A stretch of DNA of 64,000 nucleotides from Rattus norvegicus. Its lineage: Eukaryota; Chordata; Mammalia; Rodentia; Muridae. Below, in pieces: positions 25,776 through 35,920 of the stretch; positions within the stretch are counted from its first letter, which is position 1, and the number at the start of each line of letters is the position of its first letter. Location: the NCBI RefSeq assembly GCF_036323735.1, contig NC_086024.1:71230924-71294923 (forward strand). The letters run 5' to 3'. Under the pieces are notes generated by a model, which saw nothing but the letters and a program-made list of their open reading frames with translations, did not search any database and had not been told where the DNA came from. A program made the translations under genes and the position numbers.

Positions 25776-27401
25776 TCATGATGATGAAATATCATAGAAA
25801 TATCTTCTCTGACATTTCTAGGAGATGTCATCTCATTGAGATCTTCTTGTTCCTTTGGTTTTTACAATTCCTCCACACTAGTCTGCCACCATGGCCGCGG
25901 GACCTTAAAGTTCAGTGCTGTGACATAAATGTATTAGGTGAAGTAGAGCAACACAAAAACACTCATTTTCTGCATTTTTGCCAGTTTCAATTTTCTGTAA
26001 ATATCTCAGTCTGTTGTAAAGAAAGGAGATATTTCTTTGATAAAGGTGAGTCCTGTACTCATCTGCATATATAAAAATAAATATTGAAAATGTAGTTGAG
26101 AATTTTTCTGGCTTAAACGGCAGGTGTAAGTCTATGATTTCTCTTCTCTCAGGTATCTAATGCCAGGCGCAGTTTCCATTTTGCTGAGTGGGCCTTAAGT
26201 CGAATTAGAGAACTGTTGCTTATCACCAAGATATTAGGTATCATTCCAAGCTAGTCATATGTTTATAGGTATCATAGCTGTGTAGTACTACTAGTTGCTT
26301 CCCTCCTTTGAAACTTGAAAGATTCCTTATGATATCATGAAAACTAGTCTTCAGAAAGGAGGCTTCTAGGTCCCAAATAGCCCTGATCATCTAGGAGCAA
26401 TGTCTGAAGTATACGGTGTCCTCAGCAATAGAATCTTACCTTCATGTACTGTTAAGCAACCAATGGGAACAGCAGTAGCTTATGTTTGGGGAGTCTCTTG
26501 GACAGCTCTGACCAACAACTCAAAGTAGTTTTCTATACTATAATTTTTTAAATAAACTTTGACTCTTGGAGCAAGCAATATCAGCAAAGGTAGGAAATTT
26601 TATTAAAGTCATGTATGGGTATAATTGCCCAGATTTATGCACTTTATGTGACTTTGCAGTTTAGGTAATATAGTATATCACAATGTTTTCAATCATTACC
26701 CCTGGTATTTTACACACCTCCTCCTCATATGTATCCACCTACTTTCCTCCTTAGTTAAGGCCATCTCTCTGTGTTACTCCCATTTCCTTCCACACGTAAC
26801 ATGGACCCTGATAACCCCTATGTACTTCTGTTCCTTGTTTCATCAGTTAGTCTGTGTGGTATACTCACATCTGAAGTTCTAAAGCCAGGAACTGAGGATG
26901 AGAGAAAGCGTGTGATGTTTGTCTCTGGGTCTCGGTAACCTTAGTCCATAGGATCATTTCTAGTTCTATCTATTTCTCTACATATTTCTGTTTTCTTTAC
27001 AGATGAATAGTATTGCATAGTGTGTTTGTGCCGTATTTCATAATCCACTCATCATTTGAATGACATTTAGTTCATTTCCACTTTCTAGCTGTTTTGAATA
27101 GTGAACACAAGAACATGGCTGCATAAGTATCTATGGGGTAGGATATTGATCCCTTAGATTATATCCCAAGAAGTGATTGAACCCCTTTGGTTGATTTATT
27201 TTTAGATTTTAGGTAATTCTCCATAGTTTAGCAGAGGGTCTGTGCATGTTTGAAACTGTACCAACAGTAAGTGAATAAAGATTCTGTTTTCCGGACATCA
27301 ATTTTGGCATTAATTTTTGGTTATCTTATTGATCTTTGTCATTCTGACTGGACAAGAGCAAACCTTGAATAGCATTTCCCTAATTACTAAGGATTTTAAA
27401 C

Positions 27402-27403
<2 letters not shown>

Positions 27404-27448
<45 letters not shown>
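27404..27448. repeat. (GT)n microsatellite, about 45 bp
   Basis: A pure GT run inside the old L1. Confidence 0.97.
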
Positions 27449-27454
<6 letters not shown>

Positions 27455-27511
27455 TTATTAGCCATTTGTATAGCTTTTGGGGTTTTTTTCTCTTTTTTTG
27501 TTTACTGGTTT

Positions 27512-27540
27512 TTTGTTTGTTTGTTTGTTTGTTTGTTTGC
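27512..27540. repeat. (TTTG)n
   Basis: Seven tandem TTTG units inside the old L1. Confidence 0.93.
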
Positions 27541-28470
27541 TGAGAACTTGTGATCAGATCTGAAGTCCATTTTTAACTAGGCTGTTTGTTTGATTCTTTG
27601 TTTTTGAATTCTTTATCAATCCTACTGGATATCAATCTGCATTGGATAGAAGCTGCCAAAGGCTCTCTCCCCTTCTTTGTACAGTTTTCCGTTTATTGAT
27701 TATATCTTTAGCCATGCAAATGCTTTTGAATTTCATGAGGTCCCAGTTGTCAATTATTGACTTTAATTCCCAGGTAAACAGGATCCTATAGAAAATGCTA
27801 TTTCCAGTATCTATATCATACAGGGTTGCCTATGTCTTTTTCTATAAATTCAAATTTCACAATTTCACATTTTGGTTTTGATTCATTTAGAGTTAATATT
27901 TGTTGTTTTGTTTGTTAGGCTAAGCTAAGACACAGGTGTGGTTTCAATCTTTTATATGTGGATATGAAATTTTCCATCCTGTATTGAAGATAGTGGCATA
28001 TTCGATAGAATATGTTTGGGGCACCATTTTCAAATATTAGATGACTGCAGTTATATGTACTCATGTGGAGATTTTGATTTTCTTCCACTACGTATACATT
28101 TTATGTCAGTAAATACTTTGTCGTTTTATTAATATGACATTCTATACACATGAAGTCTAAAATGATAATCCATCCAGAATTGTTCTTTTTGCTCAAGATT
28201 GCTTTTGGCTCTCCAGGGAATGTTTTTGCTTCAATATGAATTTCAAATAGTTTTTCTATTTATTTGAAGAATAAGTTGAGCATTTTAATTGAGATTGTAC
28301 TGAATCTGTACATGGTTTTGGTAGGCTGGTCATTTACTGGTATTAATTCTATCAATCCATAACTATGGTGTGCACCTCCATTTTCAAGGGTTTTTCTTTT
28401 TCTCTTTCATCATAGATTTAAAGTTTTCACTATAGAGATTATTTGCTTTGTTGCTTTGATTTTTTCTTAG

Positions 28471-28474
28471 ATCT

Positions 28475-28517
<43 letters not shown>

Positions 28518-28598
28518 GTCCCTCTCTTTGTCTCTCTGTCTCTCTGACTCTCTTTCTCTCTGTCTGTCTCTGTCTCTGTCTCTGTCTCTGTCTCTCTG
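28471..28598. repeat. (TC)n / (TCTG)n pyrimidine tract
   Basis: Long TC-rich tract with TCTG and TCTCTG variants, inside the ORF2 RT region of the old L1. The reading frame through it (SLSLSL) is an artefact. Confidence 0.95.
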
Positions 28599-29746
28599 CT
28601 CTCTTGAATGTGAATCTCCTCTGTACATTTACTGGTATAGGAAAAAAGCTATTGACGGTTATATAGTGATTCTGTATCCAGCTGAATTGATTAATGATTT
28701 AAAAATTTCCTGGTAAAAGAAAGGTTTGGCTCTCTTATGTATAGTATCATGTTATACACAAGTAGTTGTATTTTGACAAGTTCTCCTCCTCATCTCCCTT
28801 TTCTAATTCCTCTCCCCTCCTTTATTTCCTCCTCCTTGCCATCCCTGCACTCCTCCTCCCCTCTATTTATAGCTCTTCATTTTTCTTCTCTTGCCCTACT
28901 TCCCTATCTTTTGGTTAAAGCACAATGTTATAAGTATTTTGTGCATTAGACAATCCAATGTGGTTCAGGATTTATCTGATATTGTTTAGGGTTTTTAATC
29001 AATTCAAGATGATATCGGCTGTGGGTTTGTGTATGGCTTTTATTAGTTAATGTATGTTTTTTCTACTTCTACTCTTGCCAGTATTATTTTTGCATAAAGG
29101 CATGCTGAATTCTGTTATAGGTTTTTTCTGCATCTATTTTCTCTTTACATCCGCTAATATAGTTTATTGTATTTATTTACTTGCTTGTTATGGATCGTTA
29201 TATCCTAGACAAAGGAAACAGGGTGATGAGGAGTCTTTTTGATGTATGTTTGTAATCAGTTGTATTTTATTGAACTTTTAAAGCTGTTCTTCAGACATAT
29301 TGGACTATGACTTTTCCACTCCGCTTGTGTATCTACCTAGTTTTATTATTAGTGTAAACCTGGATTTTTAGATAGACTAAGGGAATACTCTTTCTCTTTA
29401 CTTATTTTTAAGTAAATCTTGTTGGGACATTTTTAGAATTTTTATTACTGGTCCAGTCTATGGACATTGTTGATCTTTTCTTGGTGTGACTTTGTAAGAA
29501 ATTCATCAATTCTGTGTGGATTGCACAATTTAACGGACTACATTTTTATAGTATTCTGCATTCCTTGCACTTAAACTATCTTTTGTGATCTTTTCTTGTT
29601 TTGTTTTGCTTTTTTCTATTTCCTTGATTACAGCTCTGATTTTTATTGTTTGTTGTATCTATTTGGTTTGGATTTCATTTGTTCTTGTTCTTGCAGTCTT
29701 TATAATTTCATAAACAAGCTATTTATCTGTGCCACTACTGATTTTT

Positions 29747-29824
29747 TTTTCCAGAGCTGGGGACCGAACTCAGGGCCTTGTGCTTGCTAGGCAAGCGCTC
29801 TACCACAGCCAAATCTCCAACCCC
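29747..29824 (-). mobile_element. ID (BC1-type, tRNA-Ala-derived) SINE with perfect 16-bp TSD
   Basis: Read on the minus strand, the element has GGGGTTGGAGATTTGGCT, then TGGTAGAGCGCTTGCCTAGC, AAGCACAAGGCCCTGAG and TTCGGTCCCCAGCTC, ending in poly(A). This is very close to the rat ID consensus apart from a loss of about 3 bases after the A-box start. The 16-bp TSD GCCACTACTGATTTTT is exact at 29731-29746 and 29825-29840. It inserted into the old minus-strand L1 and is therefore younger. ID abundance and this sequence favour rat as source. It is a retroposed copy, not the BC1 gene. Confidence 0.96.
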
Positions 29825-29936
29825 GCCACTACTGATTTTTAAAATAGCTCCTTAGAGCTATAAATCTCTGTCATACAACTGCCTTTGTTAGGTTATAGAG
29901 TATGTGCTATGATGTATTTTATATTCCTTTAGTTAC

Positions 29937-29985
29937 AGTATTTATTTATTTATTTATTTATGTTTATTTATTTATTTATTTATTG
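29937..29985. repeat. (TTTA)n
   Basis: Tandem TTTA units with one interruption, inside the old L1. Confidence 0.93.
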
Positions 29986-30287
29986 GTTTTCTACATAACT
30001 TATTCAACTTTCAGTAAGGAGTTACTTAATTACATGAGTTTCATACTTACTAGAGATTTGCTTGCTGTTGAATTTAAGTTTTATTGCATAATGGTATAGA
30101 TATGTTACACATAATTACTTCAAATTTTCCAAATTTGTTTACATTTATTTTGTGTCAATAAATGTTGCATAATTTAGAGAGGCTTCCATGTATTGCTTAG
30201 TATATAGTATGTTCATTAGAGCAGTGAAATATTCTGCAACTATTTGCAAAGCCCCTTTGATGTATGGTATCATTTTTCTGAGGTTTC

Positions 30288-30330
30288 TGTTTTGTTTTGT
30301 TTTGTTTTGTTTTGTTTTGTTTTGTTTTGT
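30288..30330. repeat. (TTTTG)n
   Basis: About eight tandem TTTTG units inside the old L1. Confidence 0.95.
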
Positions 30331-31262
30331 GGGGGTTGCTCATTTTTCATTTATTTAGTTTTTTTATATGTTTGTTTTGCTTTTGTCTATTAGAGAAAGT
30401 GGAATACTAAAATCACCTACAATTGTTGGATTGATAAGTGACTTTAAATATAGTTATGGAATTTATGAAATCTTTGTATCAGAGTTTGAGTCACACATGC
30501 TTAACCCAGTTTTTTAACTTTTATATTTTTTATGGAATGAAATGTTCTTTAGTTCTTCCATTTATTTTTGATCTGAAATTAATGTCAAACATTATGATAG
30601 TAGCAACTGCTTCCTTCAGAATCCCATTTGATTAAAGTATTTTCTCTACCATTTTTACTCTAAAGCAATGCTTATATTTAAACCTAAGATGTGAGTTTAG
30701 TAAACAACAAATGGATGGACTTGTTTCAGGCCCATTCAGTCAGCTTGTAGGTTTTGAATGGATAATTTAAAATTATTTTAATTTTAAAATTACTGAAAGC
30801 TGTGTGTTGAATGTAGTCATTGTGTTGTTGATTTGAGGTGTTGTTATTTACGTTCTCAGTGATATTTTGTGTTTCAGTAATTATAGATTCTAGATTTATA
30901 TGTTTATTTCTAGTCTTTTGACTACATTCATTAACATCTTAAGATTGAAGTATCATTCCCCTTATTTTCTTTAGTATTGATATATTAGAAATAAACTCAG
31001 TTTTTCATTTGCCTTACACTATAGAGGACAATTTTCTGTTTAGGTTAGTCTAGGTTGGCAACCATAGTATTTTAGGAATTAGAACTCTTCTAGCTTTCAG
31101 TGTTTTTGTTGAAAAATCAGTTATGTTCTGATGTGTTTCCCTTTATTTGTGACTTGTATTTTTATTTTTATAGCTTTCAATACTTTCTCTTAGTTCAGTG
31201 GCCTAAATGCTTTAACTATAATATTTCACCAAAAGTTTATTTTCCGGTCTTGTCTTCTAGAT

Positions 31263-31263
<1 letters not shown>

Positions 31264-31319
<56 letters not shown>

Positions 31320-31341
31320 TGTGTGTGCGCGCGCGCGCGCA
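31264..31341. repeat. (GT)n(GC)n alternating purine-pyrimidine tract
   Basis: About 60 bp of GT run into GCGCGCGCGCGC. The whole tract is alternating purine-pyrimidine, and its CG-rich end has strong Z-DNA potential. It lies in the 5' part of the old L1. Confidence 0.96.
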
Positions 31342-32748
31342 CGGGCGAGTGTGCTCATTTGTATCCATATGGCTATATCTTAGTTTGTGGAAGTTTTCTT
31401 CAATGATCTCTATAAAATCTCATTTATGCCATTGACATGACATACTTGTCCTTTTTTTCTCTGCCTATAACTCAAAATTTTGATCTTCTCATCGTACTCC
31501 ACATTTCCTACATTTTCTTTTCTTCTATTTTTTGTTATTTTTAATGCTTTATTTAATCTTTTTTTCTTTGTTTAACACTCCAGATTTTACTCCCCTCCCA
31601 GTCTACCTTCCAACATCCCATACCTCTTCCCCTACTACCTGTCTCCACAAGGATGTCCCCAACCCCTCCACCTCGAACCCCACCAGATCTCTGAAGACTA
31701 TGGGGCCTCCAGTCTCTTGAGGATTAGGTGCCTCTTCTCAGATTGACCTAGACCCAGAAGTGCTCTGCTGTATATATGTTGGGGGCCTCATATCAGCTGG
31801 TGTATGCTACCTGGTTGGTGGGCCGTGTCTGAGAGATCTTGGGGGTCCAGGTAAATTGAGAATGCTGGTCTTGCTTTAGGGTGTCTGTCCTCTTCAGTTT
31901 CTTCCAACTTTGCTATAATTCAGCGACAGGGGTAGGCAGCTTCTTTCCAACGTTTGGGTGCAAATATCTGCATCTGACACAGCTACTTGTAGGATCTTTC
32001 AGAGGGCAGTCATATTAGGTCTATTTTTGTGAGCACTCCATAGCCTCAGTAATAGTGTCAGGCCTTGGAGCCTCCCCTTGAGCTAAATTCCACATTGGGC
32101 CTGTTGCTGGACTTTCTTTTCCATAAGCTCATCTCTATTTTCACCGTTGCACTTCTTTCAGACAGGAACAAATATGGGTCAAGATTTTACTGTGTGATGG
32201 CAACCTAATCCCTCACTTGATGCCATGTCTTTCTGCTAGAGGTAGGCTCTAAAAGTTCCCTCTCTCTATTATAGGGCATTTCATCTAAGGTCCCTCCCTT
32301 TGAGTCCTGAGAATCTTTCACCTCCAAGGTCTCTGGTACATTCTAGTGCCCCCCCCAAGTCTCCTACTTCCTGAGGTGCCTGTTTCCATTCTTTTTGCTG
32401 GCCCTCAGTGCTTCAGTCCTTTTTCCCCACCCAATACCAGATCAAATTCCCCTCTTCCATCATCCACTGTCCTTTTTTCCTCCAAAGTTTCTCCCTTCCT
32501 CCCTCCATTGTGATTGCTTTCTTCTCCCTCCAAACTGGGACTGGAGTACTCACTTGGGCCCTTCAGCTTGCTGAAATTTTTGTGTTCCGTGAACTATATC
32601 TTGGGTATTTTGTACTTTTATTTGGCTAATATTCACCTATTAGTGGGTACATACCATGCCTATCCTTTTGTGTGTGAGATAACTCACTCAGGATGATATT
32701 TTCTATTTCTATCCATTTGTCTGCAAAACTCAGAATGTCCTCATTTTT

Positions 32749-32907
32749 TTTTTTGCTCGTAATGTTTTAATTTTAATTAGCACAACTCAACTGCTCCAAA
32801 TGGCCTTTAATGAATGGTAGGTTGAACCACATGAGATCACTTAGAGTTGACAAACATTGAACTATATAAGATATTTATATGTTCTAACCAATTAAGTTAG
32901 GATGTCG
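32749..32907 (-). mobile_element. Retroposed transcript 3' end (unidentified mRNA tail) with 16-bp TSD
   Basis: This 159-bp insert interrupts the Lx ORF2 region. It is bounded by exact 16-bp copies of GAATGTCCTCATTTTT at 32733-32748 and 32908-32923, and removing it restores the L1 sequence. The left edge is a T-run (11 T including TSD bases), so the retroposed RNA was in minus orientation. In that sense it ends CTAATTAAAATTAAAACATT then ACGAGC before poly(A), with ATTAAA about 20 nt upstream as a plausible polyadenylation signal. It matches no SINE or L1 I know. I infer a 5'-truncated processed copy of a host mRNA 3'UTR; the source gene is unknown. Confidence 0.85.
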
Positions 32908-33017
32908 GAATGTCCTCATTTTTGATAGCTGAGTAGTACTCCATTGTGTAACTGAACAAATTTCCTGTATTCATTTTTCTATCATGGTATATCTTGGTTG
33001 TTTCCAGCTTCTGGCTA

Positions 33018-33044
33018 TCACACACACACACACACACACACACA
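33018..33044. repeat. (CA)n inside L1
   Basis: A pure CA run replacing the usual TATAAATAAG of L1 antisense between GGCTAT and GCTATGATGAACATAG. Confidence 0.93.
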
Positions 33045-33833
33045 AGCCGCTATGATGAACATAGTGGAACATGTGCCCTTTGGCATGTAGGGGCCTCTTT
33101 TGGGTATATTACCAAGATTGGTATTGGTGGGTCTTCAGGTAAATCTAGTTCCAATTTTCAGAGGAAGCTAGAGATTGATTTCCAGGGGCGTTGCAGCACT
33201 GTGCAATCCCACCAGCAATGGAGAAGTGTTCCTCTTTCTCTACATCCTCACCAACATGTGCTGTCACCTGAGGCTTTGATCGTAACCATTCTGATTGGAA
33301 TGTGGAAACTCTGGGTTGTTTTGATTTGCATTTCTCTGATCATTAAAGACTTCTTTCAGTGCTTCTCAGTCATTTGAGATTTCTCTGTTTTGAATTTTCA
33401 GTTTAGTTCTATACCCCATTTTTTGATCGGGTTGTTTGGGTTTTTCATTGTTATTATGTTGATTTCTTGGTGTATTTTGGATATTAGCTCTTTGTCAGAT
33501 GTGTGATTAGTGAAGTTTTTTTTCCCAATCAGTAGGTTGTCAATTTGTATTATTGACTATGTCCTTTGCCTTACAGAATCTTTTGAGTTTCATGAGGTTC
33601 CATTTATCAATTCTTGATGTTAGAGTGTGAGCCACTGAAGTTCTGTTTAGGAAATGTCATCCTGTGCCAATGTGTTTAAGGCTCTTTCCACTTTATTAAT
33701 TTCAGTGTATCTGCTGTTATGCTAAGGTTCTTTACCCAATTGGACTTGAACTTTTTTCAAGGTGGCAGATATGGGTCTATTTTTATTTTTCTACATACAG
33801 ACAGCCAGTTAGACAGGCACTATTTATTGAAGA

Positions 33834-33836
<3 letters not shown>

Positions 33837-33906
<70 letters not shown>

Positions 33907-33910
33907 TCGC
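33837..33910. repeat. (TC)n inside L1
   Basis: About 70 bp of TC with a single G interruption, inside the ORF2 region of the Lx element. Confidence 0.96.
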
Positions 33911-34193
33911 TTCTTTGTCAAAGATCAAATATGCATAAGTGTTTGGTTTTATTCCTGGTCTTCAATTCTCTTCCACTGATCAATGTGTGTCTCTCTGTAC
34001 CAATACCATCCAGTTTTTATCACTATTGCTCTGTAGTATAGCTTGATGCCAGGAATGATGATTCCCCCAGAAGTTCTCTTATTGTTAACAACTTTTCAGT
34101 CTTCTGGGGTTTTTTGCCTTTCCAGATGAATTTGAGGATTGCTATTTCCATGTCTTTGAAGAATTTGTGTGGGGATTATGATGGGGATTGCAT

Positions 34194-35285
34194 AAAACCC
34201 TAGCCAAACTAACTAACAGTCCCAGAGACAGTATCCAAATTAACGAAATCAGAAATGAAAAGGGAGACATAACAATCAAAATGAAGGAAATTCTAAGAAT
34301 CATAAGATCCTTCTATAAATCCTATATTCAACAAAACTTGAAAATCTAGATGAAATGGATGGCTTTCTAGACAGATACCATAAACCAAAATTAAATCAAG
34401 AAAAAGGTAATCTACCTAACAGGCCCATATCCCTCTTAGGAAATAGAAGAAGTCATTAAAAGTCTTCCAACCAATAAAAGCACAGAGCCAGAGTGTTTAG
34501 TGCAAAATTCTATGAGACCTTCAAGGAAGACCTAATACCAATATTCCCCAAACTATTCCATAAATTCAAAACAGAATAAGCACTGCCTAATTAATTCTAA
34601 GAAACCACAAATACTCTGATTCCTAAACTACACAAGGACTTAACCAAAGACAGAACTTCAAACCAATCTTGCTAATGAATATCAATGCAAAAATACTCAA
34701 TAAAATTCTTGCAAAATGAATCCAAGAACATATCAAAGCCATCGTTCACCATGATCAAATAGACTTCACCCCAGGGATGCAAAGTTGGTTCAATATACAA
34801 AAATCCATTATTGTAATCCACTATATAAAGAAACTCAAAAAATCATATGATCATCTCCTTAGTCACAGAAAAAAATCATTTGACAAAATACAACACACCT
34901 TCATGTTAAAAATATTGGAGAGACCAGGAATTCAAGGCTCTTATCTAAACATAATGAAAGCAATTTACTGCAAACCAACAGTAAATATCAAGTTAAATGG
35001 AGATGCTTGAAGCAATCTCACTAAAATAGGGGGCAAAAAAAGGATGCCCATTCTCCTCATATTTATTTAATATAGTTCTCATAGTGCTAGCTAGAACAAT
35101 AGAACAACAAAAAGATATAAAGGTAATACAAATTGGCATAGAAGAAATAAAGGTATCACTATTTGCAGATGATAGGATAATATACATATACTACCCCCAA
35201 AAATTGTACCAGAGAACTTCTCCAGCTGAGAAAAAACCTCAGTAAAGTAGCCAGATATAAAATTAACTCAAATAAATCAGTAACA

Positions 35286-35334
<49 letters not shown>

Positions 35335-35556
35335 TCTGAGAAAGAAATTAGGGAAACAACTCCCTTCACAATAGTCACAAGTAATATAAAATATCTTGAA
35401 TTAACTCTAACCAAACAAATGATCTGTATGAAAATAACTTCAAGTCTCTCAAGAAAGAAATCGAAGATCTCAGTAAATGGAGAAATCTCCCATGCTCATG
35501 GATTGGCAGAATTAACATAGTAAAAATGGCTATTCCACCAAAGGCCATTTACAAAT
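34194..35556 (+). mobile_element. Inverted 5' segment of the same Lx L1 (twin priming)
   Basis: Sense ORF2 sequence begins AAAACCCTAGCCAAACTAAC and covers the RT domain up to CCAAAGGCCATTTACA at about 35553. The RT active-site codons are at 35162-35176 (TTT GCA GAT GAT AGG, so FADDR with the usual Met changed). In L1 coordinates this segment ends at most about six bases before the position where the antisense segment at 34193 starts, so the two pieces together make one continuous L1 copy with its 5' part flipped. A (TA)n tract has grown inside at 35289-35331. Frames are broken. Confidence 0.9.
35289..35331. repeat. (TA)n inside L1
   Basis: About 43 bp of alternating TA within the ORF2 RT region of the inverted L1 segment. 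Confidence 0.96.
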
Positions 35557-35920
35557 TCTTCAATTCTTTTTAAAATTTCAAATATTACTTGTTTATTTCA
35601 TTCAGACCATATACTTTAACTTTGAGTCTTAATATTCTTTCTTTGGTTTTAATACAATCTTAGGAATTTGTCCCTTTAGCCTGAATTTCCTTCTATGTTT
35701 TTATGCTGTCACTGAGATCAGTTTTCATATCCTTGACTCTCCTCTGCTTTTCCATGGGCTTTATGCTAGTATTCTTTTGGGAGTATTGCTAGATCATTTA
35801 AACTATTTCAGTTTATTCAGATGCTTCTATAAACTCATCAGACACTATGATGAAATTTATGATTAATCTTTTAGATTCTAAATCATGAAATTTACATAAT
35901 TTTCTTTTGCAAATATTTCT
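35557..35920 (-). mobile_element. Probable continuation of the old L1 (5' side of the Lx insertion)
   Basis: After the Lx ends, T-rich sequence such as TCATATCCTTGACTCTCCTC and TGCTTTTCCATGGGC resembles the antisense 5' half (ORF1/ORF1-ORF2 junction) of rodent L1. It fits the position expected if the 26.1-31.5 kb element was split. The similarity is loose and the right boundary uncertain. Confidence 0.45.

Larger units (their letters stand above)
26090..31530 (-). mobile_element. Old, near full-length L1 (L1_Mur-like), 3' segment
   Basis: The plus strand is the antisense of an old rodent L1. The 3'UTR covers about 26090-26950 (GTTGCTTCCCTCCTTTGAAA, TTAGTTAAGGCCATCTCTCT). The ORF2 C-terminus follows from about 27000 (TAGCTGTTTTGAATAGTGAA, GATCTTTGTCATTCTGACTG), RT about 27600-29300, and linker and endonuclease about 29800-31440, where TTTTTGTTGAAAAATCAGTT and TTTATTTGTGACTTG match the antisense of the ORF2 5' part. 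Many microsatellites and one ID element have been added. It is interrupted at about 31530 by the younger Lx element and probably resumes at about 35560. Confidence 0.8.
31540..34193 (-). mobile_element. Lx-type L1, 3' segment of a twin-primed (5'-inverted) insertion
   Basis: Antisense Lx 3'UTR (CTCTTGAGGATTAGGTGCCT, CGTGTCTGAGAGATCTTGGG, CAGGCCTTGGAGCCTCCCCT) from a T-rich tail near 31540, then the antisense ORF2 C-terminal region from about 32600. It stops abruptly at 34193 after ATGGGGATTGCAT. The next base belongs to an upstream ORF2 segment of the same kind in the opposite (sense) orientation. It contains a nested retrocopy (32749-32907), a CA tract (33018-33044) and a (TC)n tract (33837-33910). 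Confidence 0.9.

Noticed and set aside
29747..29824. tRNA or BC1 RNA gene
   Set aside because: The A-box region has lost bases, the element has poly(A) and TSDs, and it lies inside an L1. It is a retroposed ID SINE, not a functional RNA gene.
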